Shown here: positions 8,501-15,390 of the stretch, one piece after another
How the letters are laid out: each line of letters opens with the position of its first letter
Position numbering within the stretch: position 1 is the stretch's first letter
NCBI RefSeq assembly: GCF_002434265.1
Contig: NZ_DJJS01000007.1
Coordinates: 179,852 to 243,851 of the forward strand
DNA: 64,000 bases
DNA from: Pseudomonas sp. UBA6562
GTDB taxonomy: Bacteria > Pseudomonadota > Gammaproteobacteria > Pseudomonadales > Pseudomonadaceae
Reading direction: 5' to 3'
Translations under genes and position numbers: made by a program
Notes under the pieces: model-generated
Told to the model about the DNA's origin: nothing
The model's input: only the letters and a program-made list of their open reading frames with translations
Database searches by the model: none

Positions 8501-11500
8501 GGCCTCGCAGCTTAGCGGCCTGCAAACGAGCCTGACCGCTACCAATGGCAACGTCACGGCGGCGCAAACCGCTGCCGATGCAGCCAACGCCTTGGCGGGT
8601 GGGAAGGGCAAGGTGCTCATCCAGGCGGCAGCGCCGGCCGCTGCCGATCGATTGGCGCAGAATCTGTGGATCGATACCACTGGCAACGCCAATACACCCA
8701 AGCGTTGGACTGGTAGCGCCTGGGCGGCGGTGACCGACAAGGCGGCCACGGATGCTGCCGCGGCGGCGGCTGGCGCTTTGGCTCTGGCGCAGACCAAGGC
8801 CGATGCTTCGGTGGTCAGTAGCCTGACCACCCGTGTCAGCGATGCCGAGGGCAAGCTCACGTCGCAAGCCACTCAGCTGGACGGGATGCAGGCCAGCATT
8901 GACGGCAAGGCCAGCTCACAGGCGCTGCAACAGGTCACCAGCCGGGTGACGGCGACCGAGCAGAAGGACGCCGCGCAGGATCAGCAGCTGACTTCGCAGA
9001 GTCAGGCGCTGACTTCGCTGACCGACAATGTGAGCAAGAAGGCCGACGCCTCGGCGGTGCAGTCGCTGGGCAACCGGGTTAACGACGCCGAGGGCATCCT
9101 GACCAGCCAGGGCAGCGATATCACCCAACTGAAAAACAGCGTAGGCGCTTTCCAGCCATTCGTGGCGGGCAAGGCTTGGGAGTTCACTGGCGCCACCCGA
9201 GGATGGGTAGCCACAGCCTCCGGCTCTACCTTCACCCCTGGACCGTTGTTCGCGACCATGGGCAAGTCGCAGAGCCTACAGTGCAGCTTCACGCCCGTGC
9301 TGCCAGGTGCGGAGAACCCGTATTTGCGTATCCGCCTGCGCCGTCGCAATACCACGCGCACGGCGGCCCGGATGTACTGGGCCAACGAGGAAGGCGGTTT
9401 GGCGGAAGCTCGGCGTTTGGACTGGGTGATCAGCGTCGTCACCACCGACTGGCAGGACATCGAGCTTGATCTGTCTGGCCATGCCGGGTGGAACGGCAAG
9501 AACATGTACGCCATCCGCTTGGACATGATGAACGCCAGTGATACCAGCGGTGAGATCGATATTGCGTATATCGCTGTGGGCAGGCGCTCGGCGGCCGCTT
9601 CGGCAGAGGCTGTTTCCAGCCTGAGCAACACCGTTACCGAGTCAGAAGGAAAGCTGTCTGCCCAGGGCCAGTCGATCATCAGCCTGCAGGGCGGCCTCAC
9701 CGCCACCAACGGCAATGTCACCGCTGCACAGCAGGCTGCGCAGGCGGCTGCGACGGCGGCCGGCGCGAAGGGGGAGGTCGTCTATGGGTCTGCCGCGCCT
9801 GCGGCTGACAAGCGTCTGGCGCAAAACCTCTGGATCGACACCACGGGCAACGTCAACACGCCGAAGCGCTGGAATGGATCGGCATGGGTGGCGGTGACCG
9901 ACAAGGTAGCCACCGATGCAGCGGCAGCAGCTGCCAGCGCGCTGAGCAAGGTTGAGACTAAAGCCGATGCTTCGACGGTCCAAATGCTGGGCAACAAGGT
10001 GGAGCAGCAAGGGGCGGCAATCACGGCCGCCGGTGAGGCCATTACTGGCATCAACACGTCGTTGACCCAGGTAGGCGGGGAGAACCTGCTGTACAACCCA
10101 TCGTTCGAGCAGAAGCAGCCGGCGGCCTTGGTCGCCGATGGCTTCGGCGTAGGTGTTCCGTCCGACATGACGGCCACGCCATCCCTGGTGCCCTCGAGGC
10201 TGGACCCGAACGGCACGGCGCAGAGGGTCGACTTTTCGGCACCGAATGGTTCGGCCTACGTAGACATGAACCCCGTGGTCGCGCGTCGGCCGAGCCTGGT
10301 GCAGGGCCAGCGCGTGCAGCTCTCGGCCTACTGCCGAGCGACTGCCGGAACGGCCATTCGTCTCTACATGCAGCCTCTCGACGACAAAGGCCAGGTACTG
10401 GAAACCCATGGCGGTAACGTATTCACCGCCAATGGCAACTGGCAGCGCGTCTCTATCGAGATCGCGTCGGCCCCGGCCAATTGCGCCAAGGTGCACTGCA
10501 TCTTCCGCGCAGCAGGCGCAGGCGGAAATCAGAAAGGGTTTGTGGAGTGGGACCGCGTGCAGCTAGAACTGGGCAACGCGGTTACGGGCTGGCGCGACAA
10601 CGGCCAAGCTGCGGCTGGCAATATCGCAATCAACGCCGCCGCCACCACCGCGCTGACTGGCAGGGTTGAGACGACCGAAGCTGGCCTCACCAGTGCATCC
10701 GGGCAAATCACGCAGCTGGATAACTCGCTCGGTGACACGGGTGGTGAAAACCTACTGTACAACCCAGGCATGACGAAATATGCGTCAGTGAGCGGACCGG
10801 CCGACGGCTGGGAAGTGGAGGGTCCGGCGACGTCTACCGAAAGCCTTGTGCAGTCCTGGCTTAATGCAGGCGAAAAAGCCCACCGCATGACTGTGACGGC
10901 TGGAATGACGACGTCCTCGGGCTACAAGTCACTCCGCCCGACAGCCACCGGTGATACCCGCAGGCCGAAGGTCGGGCCGAGTCAGACGTTGACGGCTTCG
11001 ATCTACATCCGGGGGACCAGCGGGTTTTCGATTCGGATATTCATGCAATGGGTTGACGGGTCAGGGACCGTGATCAATGCACCAGCCTCGCCCTTGGTGC
11101 CGATTGGGCCAGACAGCCAGCGGATTCAGTTCGCCGCTGTCTCACCGTCGAATGCGGCCGGCTGCAACTTGTACTACCGCGTCTACAGCACCACGGGCGC
11201 GGTCACGGCCGGCTATGCAGAGCTTGCTCGACCTCAGTACGAGGTTGGGGCCAAGGCTACGGGCTGGAGGGACAGTGCGCAGGTCAACACCAACGCCATC
11301 GGCGCCATGTCTACTGCCGTCGACGGCCTGACCTCGAGCGTCAGCCAGCAGGGCAAGGACATCACCTCGGTGTCGAGCAGAACGACCAGCCTGGAGAACA
11401 GCGTCAACAACGGCTCGACTGGCCTGGCGAGCAAGGCATCTGCCGCTGCCTTGAACTCTGTCGCCAACCGCGTTGCGGCCACCGAGAGCGGGCTGACGGC

Positions 11501-13037
11501 GCAGTCCAGCAGTATCACCAACTTGGAGGCGAAGATAGGTAACGCCCAGCCATTCGTGGCCGGGCAGACGTGGGAATTCGCGAACTCAACCCAAGGATGG
11601 AAAGCCAATACCGATGGCGCGACCATCACGGCAGGGCCGCAGTTCGTGACTATCTCGAAGTTCACCACCTTCCAAGTCAACAACACCTTCCCAGTGATCG
11701 AAGGTGCCGAAAACCCCCTGATCAGGATCAGGCTGCGCCGACGTAACACGGGCCGTGCTCGCGCAGCGATGTACTGGGCCAACGAGGACGGTGGGCTTGC
11801 CGAATCTCGTAGGTTCGACTGGTCTATCAACACCTCGAACGGTGACTGGCAGGACATTGAGTTCGATCTCTCCGGGCATGCCGGCTGGAACGGCAAGAAG
11901 ATCTGGGCGATCCGTCTGGACATGTACAACTCGGGCGATGCCAACGGCGAGGTGGACATCGCCTACATCGCGGCTGGCCGGAGATCGGTTGCAGCGTCGG
12001 GCAGGGCGTTCGACTCGCTGAGCGTCAACGTCACCCAGCAAAGTGAAAAGCTGGCGGCGGAGACACAGCGGATCAATGGGCTGCTGACATCGGTGGGCAA
12101 CGCCAATGCGGCAATTCAGGACGAAGCGACGACTCGCACCAGTGCCGACTCGGCGCTGAGCACAAGAATCAATGCTGCCCAGGCGAAAGCCAACGATGCG
12201 GCAGCGGCGGTCCAAAGCGAGGTCACAGCGCGCGCAAACGCTGATGCAGCGCTCGGCAGACGTGTTGATGGCGTTCAAAGCAGCTTGGGCAGCACCAACG
12301 CCGCAGTGGACAGAACCTCCACGGCTCTGACCTATTTGAACAACGTAGCGAGCGCCTCGGAGGTGGTTCGAGTACAGATCACCGCCAACGGTATTCGGCA
12401 CGTCGGCGGCTTCGGTATCGGCATTGAGAACAACGACGGCGCAGTTCAGTCAACGTTTGCAATTTTGGCAAACCGGTTCGCGATACTCAGCCCATCAGGC
12501 GACAGCGTCTCATCACCCTTCGCAGTACAAGGCAGCCAAACGTTCATTAGTGACGCCTACATCCGCGACGCTAGCATAGGCACCGCTAAAATCGCACAGG
12601 GCGCGATCGCCAACGCGCAGATCCAAGACGCGGCCATCACCAACTCCAAGATCGGCGATTTGCAGGTGGACACACTCAAGATCGGCAACGAGGCGGTAAC
12701 CATACCCCGGTACGCCGGCTATGCGCCTCGCTTCAACTGCAACGCGACCTGGCAGACGCCGCTGACCATCACGTTCTACATGCCGCAACCGGGCATGGTT
12801 TACATCAACTACAGCTCGACGTTCCTCTCCCACGGCACCCAGTATTACCAGTACCGCCTCGTTCTCGACGGCAACCTCATTGCTGAGTCTGTAGCCCGCT
12901 GGTCTGACAGCTCGATAACGCTTGCGTCTGGACAATACGTCGGCGCTGGCCAGCACACGGTCGATTTTTCGATCCTGGCAGAGGTGGGCGTGGTGCTGTC
13001 CTATCAAAACCTCATGGTGCAAGGAATCATGAAATGA
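5520..13037 (+). CDS. Host-specificity protein J / central tail fibre, very large (2505 aa)
   Basis: The first 850 residues form the conserved gpJ hub region, with fibronectin-like strands around residues 620-830. Residues about 920-965 hold a small carbohydrate-binding-like module (NQNALGADGKLYQA...YWTDVG). The rest is an extended stalk of heptad-rich Ala/Asp/Lys segments carrying paired modules: an LWIDTTGN...PKRW module (about 1028-1077 and 1415-1462), a beta-rich QPFVAG...AYIA-GRR module (1212-1364 and 2010-2161), and a GGENLLYNP lectin-like module (1519-1694 and 1741-1917). The C-terminal 250 residues are unrelated to the repeats and are the likely receptor-binding tip. Lambda gpJ is 1132 residues, so this protein is more than double that length. 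ATG 5520 follows GGAGGAAAAC. It ends in an ATGA overlap with the next gene. Confidence 0.93.
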   Translation: MGVINHLDITGAKGGESKPKAPVEAPDSLQSTNIAKILLAVGEGEFDGVPTDRDIYLDNTPITDANGNVNFPGVKWEWRRGSVEQDYIQGIPAVESETSVGVELRSDAPFTRALNDPQLSAVRVRLAWPRLLRQDASGNTNGYRIEYAIDIASDGGAYVEAHRGAVEGKTSNGYQRSVRVNLPKATSGWMLRVRRLTANANTGTIADTMSVAGYTEIIDQKLRYPNTALLYVEFDAQQFQNIPAVSVRCKAKRWPVPSNYDPLTRTYDGVWDGTFKQAWTNNPALVTYGLCVEDRFGLGKRIKPWMVDKWEMYRIAQYCDQPVPDGIGGQEPRFLCDINLQGRADAWTLLRDLSAIYRGMVYWAHGALFMQADMPRAQDVDYVFTRANVIDGDFVYGGAERSSHYSRALVSYDNPANNYDTDVIPVTDLALQRRYRDRPIEISAIGCTRASEAQRRGKWALLSNHQDRTVTFKTGMEGRIPLPGYVIPVADELVAGRPNGGRIVAAAGRTITLDRDTEIQAGDRLIVNLPNGTAQARTVQAVQGREVTVTTAYDVTPEPQLQWAIDHQDLAIQLFRVLKTSRTQEGHYEITALEFNPSKFAAIDTGAKLDERPISVIPVTTVQAPANVALSSSHMVDQGIAVNTMTIAWDAVQGAVGYDVEWRKDNGNWVRLQRTGTTSVDVIGIYAGAYLARVRAVSAFDASSVWKSSALTQLNGKAGNPPAITSLTTESLLFGIGLKWTFPAGAEDTQRTELWYGEGTDLTKATKLADLAYPQDKHTLQGLRAGQRFYFWARLVDRSGNLGPWYPVDATLVSGQASADAGPILEQIAQQIGESELGKELTSKIEKIALIDGNGPGSVNERVGSAKTELAKQIGDVNNALSGVKSTLDGQLSTVSKSVTDAKTDLQQQIANVSTLAGSLPYRKDKAYSINQNALGADGKLYQATKAVPLNTPPPNVDYWTDVGQAVVTAAGTAARVSKLETDVSTLDGKTTAQASQLSGLQTSLTATNGNVTAAQTAADAANALAGGKGKVLIQAAAPAAADRLAQNLWIDTTGNANTPKRWTGSAWAAVTDKAATDAAAAAAGALALAQTKADASVVSSLTTRVSDAEGKLTSQATQLDGMQASIDGKASSQALQQVTSRVTATEQKDAAQDQQLTSQSQALTSLTDNVSKKADASAVQSLGNRVNDAEGILTSQGSDITQLKNSVGAFQPFVAGKAWEFTGATRGWVATASGSTFTPGPLFATMGKSQSLQCSFTPVLPGAENPYLRIRLRRRNTTRTAARMYWANEEGGLAEARRLDWVISVVTTDWQDIELDLSGHAGWNGKNMYAIRLDMMNASDTSGEIDIAYIAVGRRSAAASAEAVSSLSNTVTESEGKLSAQGQSIISLQGGLTATNGNVTAAQQAAQAAATAAGAKGEVVYGSAAPAADKRLAQNLWIDTTGNVNTPKRWNGSAWVAVTDKVATDAAAAAASALSKVETKADASTVQMLGNKVEQQGAAITAAGEAITGINTSLTQVGGENLLYNPSFEQKQPAALVADGFGVGVPSDMTATPSLVPSRLDPNGTAQRVDFSAPNGSAYVDMNPVVARRPSLVQGQRVQLSAYCRATAGTAIRLYMQPLDDKGQVLETHGGNVFTANGNWQRVSIEIASAPANCAKVHCIFRAAGAGGNQKGFVEWDRVQLELGNAVTGWRDNGQAAAGNIAINAAATTALTGRVETTEAGLTSASGQITQLDNSLGDTGGENLLYNPGMTKYASVSGPADGWEVEGPATSTESLVQSWLNAGEKAHRMTVTAGMTTSSGYKSLRPTATGDTRRPKVGPSQTLTASIYIRGTSGFSIRIFMQWVDGSGTVINAPASPLVPIGPDSQRIQFAAVSPSNAAGCNLYYRVYSTTGAVTAGYAELARPQYEVGAKATGWRDSAQVNTNAIGAMSTAVDGLTSSVSQQGKDITSVSSRTTSLENSVNNGSTGLASKASAAALNSVANRVAATESGLTAQSSSITNLEAKIGNAQPFVAGQTWEFANSTQGWKANTDGATITAGPQFVTISKFTTFQVNNTFPVIEGAENPLIRIRLRRRNTGRARAAMYWANEDGGLAESRRFDWSINTSNGDWQDIEFDLSGHAGWNGKKIWAIRLDMYNSGDANGEVDIAYIAAGRRSVAASGRAFDSLSVNVTQQSEKLAAETQRINGLLTSVGNANAAIQDEATTRTSADSALSTRINAAQAKANDAAAAVQSEVTARANADAALGRRVDGVQSSLGSTNAAVDRTSTALTYLNNVASASEVVRVQITANGIRHVGGFGIGIENNDGAVQSTFAILANRFAILSPSGDSVSSPFAVQGSQTFISDAYIRDASIGTAKIAQGAIANAQIQDAAITNSKIGDLQVDTLKIGNEAVTIPRYAGYAPRFNCNATWQTPLTITFYMPQPGMVYINYSSTFLSHGTQYYQYRLVLDGNLIAESVARWSDSSITLASGQYVGAGQHTVDFSILAEVGVVLSYQNLMVQGIMK
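8602..12003 (+). repeat. Three pairs of duplicated modules inside gene J
   Basis: Within the J stalk, three modules each occur twice: nucleotides about 8602-8750 and 9762-9905 (LWIDTTGN), 9153-9612 and 11547-12003 (QPFVAG), and 10074-10600 and 10740-11270 (GGENLLYNP). The first two pairs are highly similar at protein level, while the third shares mainly its N-terminal motif and overall layout. Confidence 0.85.
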
Positions 13038-13420
13038 CCGAAGCAGCCACGGCCGGGGAGGTCGTGCTTTACGACGCACGTGGAGAGATCCGCATGCGTG
13101 GTTATATGTCCCAATTCGAGGCAGAACTCAACGCCAAGCGAACCGGGTTTTCCTATCTATTCGCGCGGGCCAGCGAGAGCGAGCAGTACGTGAACGCAGG
13201 CAAGATCGTGTCGCGCCCCAAGATGGCATTGCAGTTGGTCGGTCTGACCTTGAAAGGAGTGCCTGCCGATGCCGTGTTGATCATTGAAGGCATTGAATAC
13301 ATCTCCGACGGCAGTGACATCGAGTTGGGCTTCAGCCTGCCGGGCGAATACGAGGTCGTGATCGACCTGTGGCCTTACCAGAGCGAGGTATTGCACGTTG
13401 AAAATCGAACACAAAAGTGA
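13034..13420 (+). CDS. Phage tail accessory protein of unknown function
   Basis: The start overlaps the J stop by four bases (ATGA), which implies coupled translation and a role linked to the fibre. The 128-residue protein has no signal peptide or membrane segment. It is mostly beta-strand-like and has a hydrophobic, acidic C-terminal half (YISDGSDIELGFSLPGEYE). Proteins in this position in Pseudomonas lambda-like prophages are generally annotated as phage tail proteins without a tested function. A fibre chaperone role is plausible from position only. Confidence 0.7.
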   Translation: MTEAATAGEVVLYDARGEIRMRGYMSQFEAELNAKRTGFSYLFARASESEQYVNAGKIVSRPKMALQLVGLTLKGVPADAVLIIEGIEYISDGSDIELGFSLPGEYEVVIDLWPYQSEVLHVENRTQK

Positions 13421-13568
13421 TCATGCAAAGGCCCGAGCTTTTGATTACCCAGCCATCGAAGAACAGCTCGACATGCTTTGGCACGCAATGGACCAAGGAG
13501 CGATACCCAAAGCCGAACCATTCTATTCCACCCTCCAACGCGTGAAGCAGCAGTACCCCAAGACCTGA
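13398..13568 (+). CDS. Small XkdW-like tail protein (TTG start, overlaps upstream gene)
   Basis: A 56-residue product begins at TTG 13398 inside the end of the preceding gene and stops with TGA at 13566. A GAGG site lies nine bases upstream of the TTG. The protein runs from KIEHKSDH through YPAIEEQLDMLWHAMDQG to VKQQYPKT. The EEQLDMLWHAM...G...K...FY...VK..YP pattern is the one I know from XkdW-like small phage tail proteins found after fibre genes. The 23-base overlap is typical of compact tail operons. No better ATG or GTG exists in frame downstream without losing the conserved N-terminal part. Confidence 0.7.
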   Translation: MKIEHKSDHAKARAFDYPAIEEQLDMLWHAMDQGAIPKAEPFYSTLQRVKQQYPKT

Positions 13569-13586
13569 AGGTCGAACATCCCCAAG

Positions 13587-13610
13587 CCCGCCCCGCGCGG
13601 GTATTTTTTT
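13587..13610 (+). terminator. Intrinsic terminator before the 75-aa gene
   Basis: The stem CCCGC/GCGGG has a 5-base loop and is followed by TA and seven T. The GGAG ribosome binding site of the gene at 13625 starts within five bases of the T-run. This is the third copy of the hairpin-then-RBS layout. Confidence 0.72.
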
Positions 13611-13624
13611 GCCTGGAGAAACCC

Positions 13625-13852
13625 ATGCCCTATGTAGCCATCAACCTGACCAATGACTACGACGTCGCCAACAAAACCCGCTATGCCACCCAGGAAGAAG
13701 CGGACGCCCGCGCCCGCGAAATCCTGACTCAGTTCCCCGGCGCCCAGGTCTACACCGCACAGGTGCTGAAGGAGTACACCGCCAAGGTCTCGATCACAGC
13801 CAGGGACCCGGCCGAACCCAAGCCAACGGACACGCCCGACACTGCCGCCTGA
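13625..13852 (+). CDS. Small phage protein of unknown function (75 aa)
   Basis: ATG 13625 follows CCTGGAGAAACCC and gives 75 residues. The N-terminal MPYVAINLTNDY is followed by an AQEE-type helix (YATQEEADARAREILTQFP) and a short acidic, proline-rich tail (PAEPKPTDTPDTAA). It sits between the tail fibre accessories and the lysis cassette. No family assignment is possible by eye. Frame use and the strong ribosome binding site support a real gene. Confidence 0.72.
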   Translation: MPYVAINLTNDYDVANKTRYATQEEADARAREILTQFPGAQVYTAQVLKEYTAKVSITARDPAEPKPTDTPDTAA

Positions 13853-13938
13853 CGGTGCGCAGCTCTCAACCGGGCTAGTACGAGAGCATCGAGCCCAACG
13901 CTCAAACACAGGCTAGCCAATAGCCTATTCCCAAACAC

Positions 13939-13960
13939 AAGCCCGCATTGCTGCGGGCTT
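13939..13960. terminator. Perfect 9-bp inverted repeat, possible bidirectional terminator
   Basis: The arms AAGCCCGCA and TGCGGGCTT are separated by TTGC. The plus-strand flank is CGATTTC rather than a T-run, so terminator strength is doubtful. Confidence 0.5.
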
Positions 13961-14231
13961 CGATTTCAAAAGCTGGCGTACCTTTTCGTCCACCTTGCGC
14001 TTTTCGAACGTATAGCTTTCAAGTCGATCTGTTTGCTCGCCAGTCGGGTATCCAGTGCATGCCTGTCGTGCCGTTTCAGTCTGGCATGGGCCTTGGCGTC
14101 CTAGTTTCCCGAAACACCGGACTGAACGCGACTTGGGCACCCAAAAGAGGCAAGTGCATCGAACGTTCTTCGTATTTCAGGCGACCTATGTATCAGGCGA
14201 TATTCGTTATCCAACGCATTTCTCCCCACCA

Positions 14232-14255
14232 GCCGTCTCAAGAGCGGCCTTTTTT
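14232..14255 (+). terminator. Hairpin plus T-run just before the endolysin start
   Basis: The stem GCCG-CT/AG-CGGC has one bulged T and a CAAG loop, followed by C and six T. The endolysin site GGAG starts at 14260. This is the fourth terminator-then-RBS spacer in the prophage. Confidence 0.65.
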
Positions 14256-14270
14256 GCATGGAGCATCCCT

Positions 14271-14714
14271 ATGACCCCTCGTGGCATCCGCAACAACAAC
14301 CCCGGCAACATCGACTACAACGCCCGCAATGCCTGGGTCGGCCAGCTTGGCTTGGAGGAGGGCGTGGCCAACCCGCGCTTCGCCCGTTTCGACTCGCCCG
14401 AGAACGGCATCCGCGCTCTAGGCAAGCTGCTGATCAACTACCGTAGCAAGACCGGTCTTCCGGGCGTCGGCGGTAAAGGCATCGACACCGTCCTGGAGAT
14501 CGTCCACCGCTGGGCACCGAGCAATGAAAACGACACCCAGGCCTACGCCCAGGCAGTGGCCGAGCGCCTGGGTGTGCAGACCACCGACAGCATCGACATC
14601 AAGGACTCGACGGTACTGCGCGGCATCGTGCTCGCCATCATCGTGCACGAGAACGGCGCCAACCCTTATCGGTCAGCGGTGATCGACGAAGGCGTACGAC
14701 GGGCGCTGGCATGA
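14271..14714 (+). CDS. Phage endolysin-like muralytic protein (RGIRNNNPGNI family)
   Basis: The 147-residue product starts at ATG 14271 behind GGAG with 7-base spacing. Residues 4-14 (RGIRNNNPGNI), followed by W.GQLG and a FDSPENGIRALGKLL block, are the signature of a lysozyme-like phage family often annotated as structural protein P5 or transglycosylase-type lysin. The conserved W...N.....YA core follows near residues 83-97. No signal peptide is present, so release to the periplasm would need a holin, and none was recognised nearby. The Rz/Rz1 genes immediately downstream (ATGA overlap) support a lysis role over a purely structural one. Confidence 0.78.
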   Translation: MTPRGIRNNNPGNIDYNARNAWVGQLGLEEGVANPRFARFDSPENGIRALGKLLINYRSKTGLPGVGGKGIDTVLEIVHRWAPSNENDTQAYAQAVAERLGVQTTDSIDIKDSTVLRGIVLAIIVHENGANPYRSAVIDEGVRRALA

Positions 14715-15205
14715 CTTGGCCGGTACGGCTAGGGCTGCTGGGTCTGGTGATGGCGTCCTACTGGTGCGCCTATGAGCACGGTCGCTCGGTGGAACGCAGC
14801 CAGGCCCTGGCTGCATCGGCGCAGCGCGACAGCGCCGATCGGCTGGCCGAGGCCCTGGCCCAGCGCAGTGCCCGCCACGAAGAACAACGACGCGCCCAAG
14901 CGCAGGAGGAGGTGAAGGCCCATGCGCACGAACAAACCCAGGTGGCCGCTGCTGACGCTGCTGGCGCCGATGCTGCTGGCGAGCGGTTGCGCCACGCCGC
15001 CGGCCAGTTCGCCGCCGGCGTCGGTTGCCTCGGCACGGATACCGCCGCTGTCGCCCGAGGCCAGGCAGCCACCCGCGCCGCCATGGTGCTCTCCGACCTG
15101 CTCGCACGGGCTGATGCGCGAGCGGGAGAGCTGGCGAAAGCCTATGACCGCGCCCGAGTGGCGGGCCTTGCCTGCGAGGCCTCCTACAGCACCTTGACAC
15201 CATGA
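14711..15205 (+). CDS. Inner-membrane spanin (Rz-like)
   Basis: The start overlaps the endolysin stop (ATGA). The 164-residue protein has one N-terminal membrane segment (about residues 5-21). A long alanine/glutamine/arginine-rich coiled coil follows, as expected for an i-spanin that spans the periplasm and pairs with an outer-membrane o-spanin to disrupt the outer membrane at lysis. The C-terminal region resembles DUF2514-type Rz proteins (VGCLGTDTAAVARG and ACEASYSTL). A second gene is embedded in another frame, as in the classical Rz/Rz1 pair. Confidence 0.85.
   Translation: MTWPVRLGLLGLVMASYWCAYEHGRSVERSQALAASAQRDSADRLAEALAQRSARHEEQRRAQAQEEVKAHAHEQTQVAAADAAGADAAGERLRHAAGQFAAGVGCLGTDTAAVARGQAATRAAMVLSDLLARADARAGELAKAYDRARVAGLACEASYSTLTP
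14922..15197 (+). CDS. Outer-membrane spanin lipoprotein (Rz1-like), nested inside Rz
   Basis: This 91-residue gene lies wholly within the Rz gene in another frame. It begins with a basic N-terminus (MRTNKPRW) and a hydrophobic signal ending LLASG at the lipobox cysteine (GCATPP). The mature part is proline-rich (PPASSPPAS, RQPPAPPW), the hallmark of o-spanins. Its C-terminus should contact the Rz coiled coil to bridge both membranes. Nested Rz1 genes are well known. It is listed because it is easily missed. Confidence 0.85.
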   Translation: MRTNKPRWPLLTLLAPMLLASGCATPPASSPPASVASARIPPLSPEARQPPAPPWCSPTCSHGLMRERESWRKPMTAPEWRALPARPPTAP

Positions 15206-15390
15206 GTGCGAGCGCTTCGAGCACAGGCTCTGCGACGGCAACTGGATACACCAAAGCGATGAAAACGTTCTTCGCGCGGTGAAAAAGATATTCCCCCGCC
15301 CAAGCATCAAGCATTGTTATTCCACGCCGATGATGACAAAGCGCCAGTAATTCCTGTCGCGTTTAGTCAACCCTCTCACTGGTGTTTCCA

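Larger units (their letters stand above)
13853..14270 (+). other. 418-base non-coding spacer before the lysis cassette
   Basis: No convincing plus-strand gene is present. The stretch holds a perfect 9-bp inverted repeat AAGCCCGCA/TGCGGGCTT (13939-13960) that could terminate transcription in either direction, although T-runs are weak. A minus-strand open frame (13925-14140, C-terminus YTFEKRKVDEKVRQLLKSKP) has coding-like composition in its last 35 residues but no recognisable start region. The last 40 bases form the terminator/RBS leader of the endolysin. Confidence 0.6.
1..15205 (+). mobile_element. Right end of a lambda-like prophage (or F-type tailocin): tail tip, fibre and lysis genes
   Basis: The gene order is tape measure, M, L, K, I, J, small tail accessories, endolysin, Rz/Rz1. 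This is the lambda tail order followed by a lysis cassette, all on the plus strand with frequent 1-4 base overlaps. No capsid, terminase, integrase or repressor gene lies in the window because the left part is cut off. A temperate phage and a headless F-type tailocin therefore cannot be told apart here. No integrase or attachment site was recognised at the right end; the next gene is a chemoreceptor at 15391. The boundary at 15205 is the end of the last recognisable phage gene, not a mapped junction. Confidence 0.85.

Noticed and set aside
5502..8867. Long minus-strand open frame of 1121 codons opposite gene J
   Set aside because: It is a GC-bias shadow of the J coding frame: low-complexity Gly/Arg/Val composition, no ribosome site and no domain.
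15198..15350. In-frame continuation after the Rz1 stop (about 48 codons with cysteines and a DGNW segment)
   Set aside because: It has no start codon after the Rz1 stop and no ribosome site. It could be a remnant, but evidence is too thin.
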